Source of the DNA: Alphaproteobacteria bacterium
Lineage (GTDB): Bacteria; Pseudomonadota; Alphaproteobacteria; Puniceispirillales; Puniceispirillaceae
Assembly (NCBI GenBank): GCA_011526395.1
Contig: WTHW01000202.1
Location: 1-5,138 of the forward strand
Reading direction: 5' to 3'
Length of the DNA: 5,138 nt
The notes under the pieces were generated by a model that did no database searches, was not told the origin of the DNA, and saw only the letters and a program-made list of their open reading frames with translations. Positions 1 through 5,138 of the stretch are shown here, in pieces. A program made the translations under genes and the position numbers. Numbering within the stretch: the stretch's first letter is position 1; the number at the start of each line of letters is the position of its first letter.

Positions 1-1005
1 ATATAAAAAGGCGCGGCCAAGCAATGTGCCTTGTGCGCCAAGCGCAACTGCTTTCAACATATCTTGACCAGAGCGGATACCACCATCCATCCAAACCTCG
101 ATATCATCACCCACAGCCGCCACAATCTCAGGCAAAAGCGCGATAGAGCTATCAGCCCCATCTAGCTGGCGGCCACCATGATTTGATACCACAAGCGCAT
201 CAGCCCCCGATTTCACAGCAAGCTTAGCATCTTCAGCATCCAAAATGCCTTTGATGATCAATTTGCCGCCCCACCAATCTTTGATGCGCTTTACATCATC
301 CCAATCAAGCGTCAAATCAAATTGCTCTGATGTCCAACTGCCCAAAGATGACATATCTGTCACCCCTTCAACATGCCCATGGATATTGCCAAAAGTGCGT
401 CTGCTTGTGCCAAGCATGCCCATGCACCAACGCGGCTTGGTTGCCATATTGATGATATTTTTGATGGTCAGCTTTGGCGGCGCAGTCAGGCCATTTTTCA
501 AATCCTTATGACGCTGGCCTAAGATCTGCAAATCCAATGTCAGCATCAGTGCATTACACCCCGCCGCTTTGGCGCGTTGGACCAGCCTTTTTGAAAAATC
601 ATGGTCACGCATCACATATAGCTGAAACCAAAATGGCTGAGAGCTGTTATCAGCCACATCTTCAATCGAACAAATGGACATGGTTGAAAGCGTAAAAGGA
701 ATGCCAAATTCTTCAGCTGCCTGTGCTGCCAAAATCTCGCCATTGGCATGTTGCATCCCTGTCAGACCTGTTGGCGCAAGGGCTGTTGGCATCGCCACTG
801 TCTGGCCAATCATTTCTGTCTTTGTGGTTCTGTTAGACATATCAACCGCGACACGTTGGCGGAATTTTATGCGCTGAAAATCGCTTTCATTTTTCTGATA
901 GGTTGTCTCAGTCCATGACCCTGAATCAGCATAATCATAGAACATTTTCGGCACACGGCGCTTGGCGATTTGTTGTAATTCTTCAACGGTCGTTATCACA
1001 GACAT
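1..1005 (-). CDS. lldD: FMN-dependent L-lactate dehydrogenase, C-terminus cut by window edge
   Basis: This is a member of the FMN-dependent alpha-hydroxyacid dehydrogenase family, TIM-barrel enzymes that oxidise L-2-hydroxyacids; the bacterial LldD type converts L-lactate to pyruvate at the inner membrane face and passes electrons to the respiratory chain. I translated 335 codons, open to the window edge. Visible family residues are Tyr25 in YDYADSG, the PTG flavin loop (78-80), Tyr130 in QLYV, Asp158 and Arg165 in the stretch LTLDLQILGQR, Lys252 in IIKGI, the catalytic His276 and substrate-binding Arg279 in SNHGGRQLDG, and the FMN-phosphate loops DGGIRSG (307-313) and GR (330-331). Family members are about 380 residues, so roughly 45 are missing. 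The start ATG (1003-1005) has a GGTGA ribosome site five bases upstream (1011-1015). It lies 89 bp downstream of sdaA on the same strand. The LTLDLQ...GQRHKDLKNG signature favours lactate over glycolate or mandelate, but substrate is inferred. Confidence 0.93.
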   Translation of the reverse strand, partial: MSVITTVEELQQIAKRRVPKMFYDYADSGSWTETTYQKNESDFQRIKFRQRVAVDMSNRTTKTEMIGQTVAMPTALAPTGLTGMQHANGEILAAQAAEEFGIPFTLSTMSICSIEDVADNSSQPFWFQLYVMRDHDFSKRLVQRAKAAGCNALMLTLDLQILGQRHKDLKNGLTAPPKLTIKNIINMATKPRWCMGMLGTSRRTFGNIHGHVEGVTDMSSLGSWTSEQFDLTLDWDDVKRIKDWWGGKLIIKGILDAEDAKLAVKSGADALVVSNHGGRQLDGADSSIALLPEIVAAVGDDIEVWMDGGIRSGQDMLKAVALGAQGTLLGRAFLY

Positions 1006-1094
1006 AGCTTTCACCCATCTTATAAATGTGGGGATAGCATATCATAGTTTCACCGGATGGATAGAGCGATATTGTCGAAAAGGAGCAGGCGCGC
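1006..1094 (-). other. sdaA-lldD intergenic spacer with a GATA-GCA-TATC palindrome
   Basis: This 89-bp gap separates the stop of sdaA from the start of lldD. It holds the lldD ribosome site (GGTGA on the minus strand, 1011-1015) and a perfect palindrome GATA-GCA-TATC at 1033-1043. I found no hairpin followed by a T-run and no convincing -35/-10 pair, so co-transcription of sdaA and lldD is the simplest reading. The palindrome could be an operator for a separate lldD promoter, but eight fixed bases may also occur by chance. Confidence 0.4.
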
Positions 1095-2477
1095 CTAACA
1101 GCTCGGCAGATTAACCGCCAGCCCGCCTTGTGATGTCTCTTTATATTTTTCATGCATATCAAGACCTGTTTGGCGCATGGTCTCGATGCAATTATCAAGC
1201 GGGATGAAATGTGTGCCATCCCCGCGCAAGGCCAATGATGCCGCTGATACAGCCTTAATCGCACCCAGCCCATTGCGCTCAATGCACGGCACCTGTACCA
1301 GCCCGCCAGCTGGATCACACGTCATGCCCAAATGATGCTCTAAGGCAATCTCAGCGGCATTTTCTATCTGCATATTGGTGCCACCCAGCGCGGCGCACAG
1401 GCCAGCCGCCGCCATTGCCGATGCAGATCCAACTTCCCCTTGGCATCCCACCTCAGCGCCAGAGATAGAGGCATTTGTCTTAATAATCGCGCCAATCGCG
1501 GCCGCTGTTAAAATCAGATTTTTGACACCCTCATCATCTGCATCAATACAATGATCACGATAATAGCGGATAACAGCGGGGATAATCCCTGCCGCACCAT
1601 TTGTTGGCGAGGTCACAACGCGCCCACCAGCGGCATTTTCCTCATTCACAGCCATCGCATAAATACTCATCCAATCATTGGCGATATGGGGCTGTTGGTT
1701 ATTTTTATGTGTTTCTTGCACTAATTGCTGATGGATATGTTTGGCGCGTCGTTTGACATTCAGCCCACCTGGCAAAATACCTTCTTCATTCAACCCGCGC
1801 TCAATACAGCTTGCCATCACATCACGGATTTGGCGCAAAGCTGCCGCCACCTCATCCTCAGAGCGATAGGCACATTCATTGGCCCATTGCATCTCCGCAA
1901 CACTCATGTGATGGGCCTGTCCCATCGCCAGCATTTCTTCTGCATTTTTAAAGGGATAGGGGTGCTTATCATCATCTGTCTGCGGCGCCTCATCCATCTC
2001 ATCATCACGGCGCACAAAGCCCCCGCCGATGGAATAATACACCTCATGCAACAAAATGGTGCCATTGCCATCATAGGCAAAAAATTGCATCCCATTGGCA
2101 TGGGCTGGCAAAGCAACCTCATAATCAAAAATAAGGTCACTCTCAGGGTCAAAGGCAAAACGCATCCCATTTTCAAGCGATATCGATTTGCGCTCTTTCA
2201 AGCCGGATTCCAATGTCTCTATTTGCGATAAATCAAGCGTATCAGGCAAAAACCCCATCAGCCCTAGACAGACAGCTCTATCACTCGCATGACCTTTGCC
2301 TGTAAAAGCAAGAGAGCCATGCAGGCGCACCACAATATGTGCCAGCTCTTTGCCAGATGCCTCAGACGCTGTTTTCACATTCTCCAAAAACCGCGCCGCG
2401 GCAACCATCGGCCCCATCGTATGCGAGCTTGACGGGCCAATGCCGATTTTAAAGATATCTGATATGCCGATAAACAT
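1095..2477 (-). CDS. sdaA: L-serine ammonia-lyase (L-serine dehydratase), single-chain [4Fe-4S] type
   Basis: The product deaminates L-serine to pyruvate and ammonia in the cytoplasm using an oxygen-sensitive [4Fe-4S] cluster rather than pyridoxal phosphate. At 460 residues it matches the single-chain (type 2) enzymes, with an N-terminal beta domain (about 1-155) and a C-terminal alpha domain (about 185-455). The N-terminus carries GIGPSSSHTMGPM (13-24), a family hallmark. The alpha domain carries SPTNGAAGIIPAV (290-302) and the cluster ligands Cys345 (GCQGEVGSA), Cys387 (MTCDPAGG) and Cys398 (VPCIERNG). The last residue, Cys460 in LPSC, matches the C-terminal cysteine that supplies the fourth iron ligand in the Legionella enzyme. 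Start ATG at 2475-2477 has AAGGA ten bases upstream (2488-2492), and the family motif begins only 12 residues in, which fixes the start. It is the first gene of a probable sdaA-lldD unit and is divergent from the FAD dehydrogenase gene. No damage is visible. Confidence 0.97.
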   Translation of the reverse strand: MFIGISDIFKIGIGPSSSHTMGPMVAAARFLENVKTASEASGKELAHIVVRLHGSLAFTGKGHASDRAVCLGLMGFLPDTLDLSQIETLESGLKERKSISLENGMRFAFDPESDLIFDYEVALPAHANGMQFFAYDGNGTILLHEVYYSIGGGFVRRDDEMDEAPQTDDDKHPYPFKNAEEMLAMGQAHHMSVAEMQWANECAYRSEDEVAAALRQIRDVMASCIERGLNEEGILPGGLNVKRRAKHIHQQLVQETHKNNQQPHIANDWMSIYAMAVNEENAAGGRVVTSPTNGAAGIIPAVIRYYRDHCIDADDEGVKNLILTAAAIGAIIKTNASISGAEVGCQGEVGSASAMAAAGLCAALGGTNMQIENAAEIALEHHLGMTCDPAGGLVQVPCIERNGLGAIKAVSAASLALRGDGTHFIPLDNCIETMRQTGLDMHEKYKETSQGGLAVNLPSC

Positions 2478-2505
2478 GAAACGCGCGTCCTTGCCTATTC
2501 ATCCC

Positions 2506-2521
2506 TGCCACCATCGTGGCA
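2506..2521. promoter_or_regulatory. Perfect inverted repeat TGCCAC-CATC-GTGGCA upstream of sdaA
   Basis: Six-base arms (2506-2511 and 2516-2521) flank a four-base spacer, 28 bp upstream of the sdaA start codon. The position suits either an operator near the transcription start or a small hairpin in the sdaA leader. There is no T-run after it on the minus strand, so it is not a terminator. Function is inference from symmetry and position. Confidence 0.4.
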
Positions 2522-2550
2522 TTATCCAGCTTTCAGCAAATGCCAATTAA
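2521..2550 (-). promoter_or_regulatory. Weak candidate promoter for sdaA
   Basis: Read on the minus strand, GATAAT (2521-2526) matches five of six bases of the -10 consensus, with a poor -35 match TTAATT (2545-2550) at an 18-bp spacing. A better -35 match, TTGGCA (2541-2546), is only 14 bp away, which is too close. Transcription would start near 2514, inside the inverted repeat at 2506-2521. Confidence 0.25.
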
Positions 2551-2570
2551 GGATAGGGTAATGGCGAAAA

Positions 2571-2599
2571 TCCGACCATTTCAAAACCATTTCGTCCGA
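2571..2599. repeat. Tandem direct repeats in the divergent control region
   Basis: ACCATTTC occurs at 2575-2582 and again at 2586-2593, an 11-bp period close to one helical turn. The pair is bracketed by two copies of TCCGA (2571-2575 and 2595-2599). Direct repeats in helical phase between divergent promoters are typical of regulator binding sites, so a role for the sdaA/FAD dehydrogenase pair is plausible. No known regulator motif was recognised. Confidence 0.35.
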
Positions 2600-2625
2600 T
2601 TCACATCTGATCTGCGGCATGATAC

Positions 2626-2654
2626 TTGTCTTATGTAACAGATAACCATATCTT
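2626..2654 (+). promoter_or_regulatory. Candidate promoter for the FAD-linked dehydrogenase gene
   Basis: TTGTCT (2626-2631) and TATCTT (2649-2654) each match four of six consensus bases and are separated by exactly 17 bp. Transcription starting near 2661 would give a leader of about 29 bases that includes the AAAGG ribosome site (2677-2681). The -10 box overlaps a palindrome described separately. Confidence 0.4.
2640..2653. promoter_or_regulatory. Palindrome AGATA-ACCA-TATCT over the -10 box, possible operator
   Basis: Five-base arms (2640-2644 and 2649-2653) flank four bases, covering most of the proposed -10 element, where a bound protein would block RNA polymerase. Its core GATAACCATATC matches the minus-strand reading of the site at 5002-5015 (TGATAACCCTATCA) in 11 of 14 positions over the 14-bp site. 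A third partial copy, GATAGGGT, lies at 2552-2559. A shared regulator, perhaps the nearby IclR protein, is inferred. Confidence 0.35.
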
Positions 2655-2689
2655 TTAGCTCACATGATGTTCCATGAAAGGCAGGCACA

Positions 2690-4045
2690 ATGACATATGG
2701 CGATATGCGCGATTCATTATCAGATGATTTATATCTCAGCCATCATGACGTAGAGGCGCGCTATGCAAGCGACTGGTCAGAAGCGCCCGCCCATCTGCCA
2801 GAGGTGGTATTGCGCCCACGCACCATTGATGATCTTTCATCCATGCTGTCTCTTGCCCAACAAAGCGGCCAGCGTCTTGTCACACAAGGCGGGCGCACAG
2901 GCCTTGCTGGCGGTGCCACACCCCAACAATCAGAATGGGCACTCACAACAGAGCGTATGACAAAAATCCTATCACTAGACCCGATAGGCAAAACCATCAC
3001 CGTCGAAGCAGGCGCCAGCTTGCAATCTATCCAAGAGGCGGCCGCAGAACATGATCTAATGTTCCCGCTTGATCTTGGCGCCAGAGGCACAGCCACCGCA
3101 GGTGGTATCACCTCCACAAATGCAGGTGGCAATCAGGTCATCCAATATGGCGTCACACGCCAGCTGATATTGGGTCTGACAGCTGTCATGCCTGATGGGC
3201 GCATCATGGCACAAGATAATCATCTTCTTAAAAACAACGCTGGCTTTGATTTAAAACAATTACTTATCGGCACCGAAGGGGTGCTTGGCGTTGTCGCCAC
3301 TGTTACCTTCCGCCTATTCCCGCGCCGTGATCATGTGAAAACAGCCTTTTGCGCAATGGCTGATTTTGATGGTGTCACCAGCTTACTTCATATGGCTGGC
3401 AAAAAATTAATGGGCTTATCATCCTTCGAAGTCTTATGGGATGATTATATGTCAGAGATCATTTCAGTCACCGGCAAATCAGAGATTTTTGACAAACGCC
3501 ATCCTTTTACCATTTTACTAGAATGCGAATCCTCCACTGATAATGATGAGATGGAACAGCTTCTGGCATCAGCGCTAGAGGCTGGCATACTCTCAGATGC
3601 CATCATCGCGACAAGCGAGGCACAGCGCGCCCATTTTTGGAGCTACCGCGATGCAATCGCTGAAATCTTAAGTGATATGGCGCCAAATGTGAATTTTGAT
3701 ATTGGTGTCCCGATTACCAAGATGAAAGAGTTTACGACCGACATCAGACAAGAATTGCAAACAGCCTTTCCCACCATCAGACAAGTCACCTTTGGTCATA
3801 TTGGTGATGGCAATCTGCATTTATCCTGCACCACAGGCAATGTCGCTGATCAAGTCCCTATCGAAGATTTGGTTTTCAAACGCGCCACGCAAATGGGCGG
3901 CACCATCACAGCAGAGCATGGCATTGGCATATTGAAAAAACCATGGCTTGATACCTGCCGCACAGCTGATGAAATCGCTATGATGCGCCAGCTGAAATCA
4001 CTGCTCGACCCCGCTGGCATCCTCAATCACGGACGTGTGATTTAA
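2690..4045 (+). CDS. FAD-binding D-2-hydroxyacid dehydrogenase (D-lactate / D-2-hydroxyglutarate / GlcD-like)
   Basis: This 451-residue protein belongs to the vanillyl-alcohol-oxidase flavoprotein superfamily, which oxidises D-2-hydroxyacids to 2-oxoacids. The FAD-binding (PCMH) half spans about 33-212, with the pyrophosphate loop QGGRTGLAGG (66-75), the stretch PLDLGARGTATAGGITSTNA (126-145) and LLIGTEGVLGVVATVT (191-206). The FAD-oxidase C-terminal half spans about 215-450, with WSYRDAI (317-323), the metal-site histidines His370 and His377 in GHIGDGNLHL, and Glu409-His410 in AEHGIG. PLDLGA, NAGFDLKQLLIGTEG and SSFE resemble D-2-hydroxyglutarate dehydrogenases more than GlcD, but pocket residues differ (see findings). 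There is no signal peptide or cysteine cluster, so it is not the FeS-fused type. Start ATG 2690 has AAAGG eight bases upstream. It is divergent from sdaA and overlaps the iclR stop by 4 bp. D-lactate is a guess from the lldD neighbour. Confidence 0.92.
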   Translation: MTYGDMRDSLSDDLYLSHHDVEARYASDWSEAPAHLPEVVLRPRTIDDLSSMLSLAQQSGQRLVTQGGRTGLAGGATPQQSEWALTTERMTKILSLDPIGKTITVEAGASLQSIQEAAAEHDLMFPLDLGARGTATAGGITSTNAGGNQVIQYGVTRQLILGLTAVMPDGRIMAQDNHLLKNNAGFDLKQLLIGTEGVLGVVATVTFRLFPRRDHVKTAFCAMADFDGVTSLLHMAGKKLMGLSSFEVLWDDYMSEIISVTGKSEIFDKRHPFTILLECESSTDNDEMEQLLASALEAGILSDAIIATSEAQRAHFWSYRDAIAEILSDMAPNVNFDIGVPITKMKEFTTDIRQELQTAFPTIRQVTFGHIGDGNLHLSCTTGNVADQVPIEDLVFKRATQMGGTITAEHGIGILKKPWLDTCRTADEIAMMRQLKSLLDPAGILNHGRVI

Positions 4046-4809
4046 TCAGAAAATAAAGCATCACAAATATCACGTGAGGCTTGTTGTAAATCCGGCAAAG
4101 AGGCAAGCGCGCGATCAAGTGAAAAGCGTTGTTTTGGCCCATGAATGGCAAGCGCGCCGCAATAATGATTTTGCGGTGTAACGACTGGCACTGCGATCGC
4201 TAGCATATCTTGATATAATTCTTCATCATCAATCGCATAACCCTGACGGCGTATCTGCTTGATATTCTCTAGCAATGCATGCGCATCTGTGATGGTGTTA
4301 TGTGTATGAGGGGTAAAGGTGATTTGCTCACATAGCCGCACTAATTGCGCGCGGCGCAAGGAGGCAAGATAGGTTTTCCCGCTAGCTGTGCAATAAAAAG
4401 GCACGCCTGTTCCTACAGGCAACATCACCCTAAAATGCCAATCTGTCTCGATTCTGTCTGTGTAAACCATACCTGTTTCAGTTGGCACGACAAAATTCAC
4501 CGTCTCCTGCACTTTACTGGCAAGGCGTTGCATGATGGTATGACGCACCAAATTACCTTCATTTTTTAAGGTCATATTGGCTGATAAGACCAAAGTGCGC
4601 TTGCCAATGGCAATTTGTTGCCCTTGTTTTTCCAAAAACCCTTCAGATAATAATGTTTTGACGATTCTGTGCATGGTCGGTTTTGGCAGGCCGATTTTGT
4701 CAGATAAATCAGCAATCGTCACAGGCCCATCACTGCGCGATAACGCTTCTAATACCAAAAGCATCCTCATATTTGGCGAGGCATTTGCGTCTAGTCTGCT
4801 GTTGCTCAT
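4042..4809 (-). CDS. IclR-family transcriptional regulator
   Basis: The 255-residue product has the usual IclR length and plan: an N-terminal winged helix-turn-helix (about 13-75; helix-turn-helix at VTIADLSDKIGLPKPTMHRI, 30-49, then VKTLLSEGFLEK) and a C-terminal effector-binding domain (about 80-250). The latter shows CTASGKTYLASL (140-151), GYAIDDEELYQDMLAIAVPV (190-209) and GALAIHGP (218-225), all typical of the family. Such proteins bind operators as dimers or tetramers and respond to small metabolites, often organic acids. Start ATG at 4807-4809 has a strong purine-rich AAGGGGGGA site (4818-4826) eight bases upstream. The gene converges on the FAD dehydrogenase gene, their stops sharing TTAA. 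It probably controls neighbouring genes and itself; the effector is unknown, with lactate, another 2-hydroxyacid or pyruvate as candidates. Confidence 0.95.
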   Translation of the reverse strand: MSNSRLDANASPNMRMLLVLEALSRSDGPVTIADLSDKIGLPKPTMHRIVKTLLSEGFLEKQGQQIAIGKRTLVLSANMTLKNEGNLVRHTIMQRLASKVQETVNFVVPTETGMVYTDRIETDWHFRVMLPVGTGVPFYCTASGKTYLASLRRAQLVRLCEQITFTPHTHNTITDAHALLENIKQIRRQGYAIDDEELYQDMLAIAVPVVTPQNHYCGALAIHGPKQRFSLDRALASLPDLQQASRDICDALFSD

Positions 4810-4855
4810 AAGTATAATCCCCCCTTATGAGATGCCCTATATTCCCGCATTAAGA

Positions 4856-4882
4856 GGTAAAACGACTTTACCAATAGGTAAA
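4856..4882. promoter_or_regulatory. GGTAAA-N5-TTTACC inverted repeat plus third half-site, possible iclR operator
   Basis: GGTAAA (4856-4861) and TTTACC (4867-4872) form a perfect inverted repeat around five bases, and a further GGTAAA lies at 4877-4882, exactly 21 bp (two helical turns) from the first. The cluster sits 47-73 bp upstream of the iclR start, where an autoregulatory operator would be expected. Many IclR proteins bind such sites and repress their own genes; binding here is inferred. Confidence 0.4.
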
Positions 4883-4962
4883 AAGACCATCCATGTCTTT
4901 TGCATGATGATCATTTTCTGCTTGCGCAAATCTCTTAACTGATCCTAGCATCATATATAAAA

Positions 4963-5015
4963 TGATAATCAAATTATCAAAAATTGCAAATTTTGTTTTT
5001 TTGATAGGGTTATCA
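4963..5015. repeat. Cluster of three short inverted repeats
   Basis: In order: TGATAAT-CAA-ATTATCA (4963-4979, seven-base arms), AAAATT-GCA-AATTTT (4980-4994, six-base arms) and TGATA-GGGT-TATCA (5002-5015, five-base arms). The first and third share TGATA/TATCA half-sites, and the third resembles the palindrome over the FAD dehydrogenase promoter. Dense symmetry in a non-coding stretch suggests protein binding. AT-rich DNA makes weak palindromes common, so the middle one is least trustworthy. Confidence 0.4.
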
Positions 5016-5026
5016 GCGCAAAAAAA

Positions 5027-5048
5027 CCTGTCATTATGCCTGTCATTA
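5027..5048. repeat. Direct repeat CCTGTCATTA, 12-bp period
   Basis: Two exact ten-base copies (5027-5036 and 5039-5048) are separated by two bases, and a related TGTCAT follows at 5055-5060. They lie 69-90 bp upstream of the possible gene start at 5117. They could be activator half-sites or a replication-slippage duplication; the sequence does not decide. Confidence 0.35.
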
Positions 5049-5116
5049 CGATGGTGTCATGATGATGGGCAAACCTTGCGTGAATGGGGAATTTTAAATG
5101 GGGGATACGTGCTATC

Positions 5117-5138
5117 ATGGATTTTGGCACGATAGTTG
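5117..5138 (+). CDS. Possible first codons of a rightward gene, truncated by window end
   Basis: ATG at 5117 reads MDFGTIV to the window end, preceded by GGGGGA (5100-5105) eleven bases upstream. A competing start at 5098, with GGGGA seven bases upstream, reads MGDTCYHGFWHDS in another frame; its composition looks less like a real N-terminus. A gene here would be divergent from iclR and share the repeat-rich region. Seven residues are too few to name a family. Confidence 0.25.

Larger units (their letters stand above)
4810..5116. other. Repeat-rich AT-rich control region upstream of the IclR gene
   Basis: These 307 bases contain no convincing gene; open frames across them lack family resemblance or ribosome sites. 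They hold the iclR ribosome site, three GGTAAA half-sites (4856-4882), three consecutive inverted repeats (4963-5015) and a direct repeat (5027-5048). A TATAAA box at 4956-4961 could be the -10 of a rightward promoter, but no acceptable -35 lies at the right spacing. No strong iclR promoter was identified either. Confidence 0.5.

Noticed and set aside
1087..1096. Ten-base palindrome AGGCGCGCCT at the end of sdaA
   Set aside because: It has no loop for a hairpin, no T-run directly after it, and partly encodes the sdaA stop; probably chance.
983..1318. 111-codon minus-strand open frame spanning the sdaA-lldD junction
   Set aside because: It overlaps the conserved C-terminus of sdaA and the lldD start in another frame, with no family resemblance.
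1725..2231. 168-codon plus-strand open frame opposite sdaA
   Set aside because: It is entirely antisense to the well-conserved sdaA gene, has no recognisable motif and is best explained as a shadow of it.
2664..2693. Nine-codon upstream reading frame (MMFHERQAQ) whose TGA overlaps the ATG at 2690
   Set aside because: ATGA overlap hints at coupling, but there is no ribosome site before 2664 and such short frames arise often by chance.
4980..5001. AT-rich hairpin followed by a run of T, resembling a terminator
   Set aside because: The stem is six A-T pairs only, and no plus-strand gene ends just upstream; iclR runs away from it on the other strand.
5068..5081. Sigma-54-like promoter TGGGC...TTGC
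   Set aside because: The GG and GC elements are one base too close for the strict -24/-12 spacing, and the -24 box lacks the usual TGGCAC form.

Overview
The window looks like ordinary chromosome from an alphaproteobacterium of roughly even base composition. This is judged from family resemblance (for example the LTLDLQILGQRHKDLKNG signature of the lactate dehydrogenase) and by eye, not by any search. It carries four clear protein genes and the possible first codons of a fifth. No RNA genes, mobile elements, CRISPR arrays or phage parts are visible.

Layout from left to right: (1) 1-1005, minus strand, an FMN-dependent L-lactate dehydrogenase (lldD-like), complete at its N-terminus and cut by the window edge at codon 335. 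(2) 1095-2477, minus strand, a complete single-chain iron-sulfur L-serine ammonia-lyase (sdaA), 89 bp upstream of lldD and in the same direction, so probably one transcription unit. (3) 2478-2689, a divergent control region with candidate promoters, a perfect inverted repeat and tandem repeats. (4) 2690-4045, plus strand, an FAD-linked D-2-hydroxyacid dehydrogenase of the D-lactate/glycolate/D-2-hydroxyglutarate type. (5) 4042-4809, minus strand, an IclR-family regulator meeting the previous gene tail to tail, the two stop codons sharing TTAA. (6) 4810-5116, an AT-rich control region dense in inverted and direct repeats, followed by a possible rightward gene start at 5117.

The three enzymes can converge on pyruvate: L-lactate through LldD, D-lactate (if that is its substrate) through the FAD enzyme, and L-serine through SdaA, which also releases ammonia. 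The neighbouring IclR protein is the obvious candidate regulator. All three intergenic regions contain a GATA-(3 or 4 bases)-TATC palindrome, and two of these share the longer core GATAACCNTATC, so a common operator is possible but unproven. I see no evidence of a wholly new biological system. The most useful leads are this shared motif, substrate-pocket substitutions in the FAD enzyme, and the C-terminal cysteine of the serine lyase.
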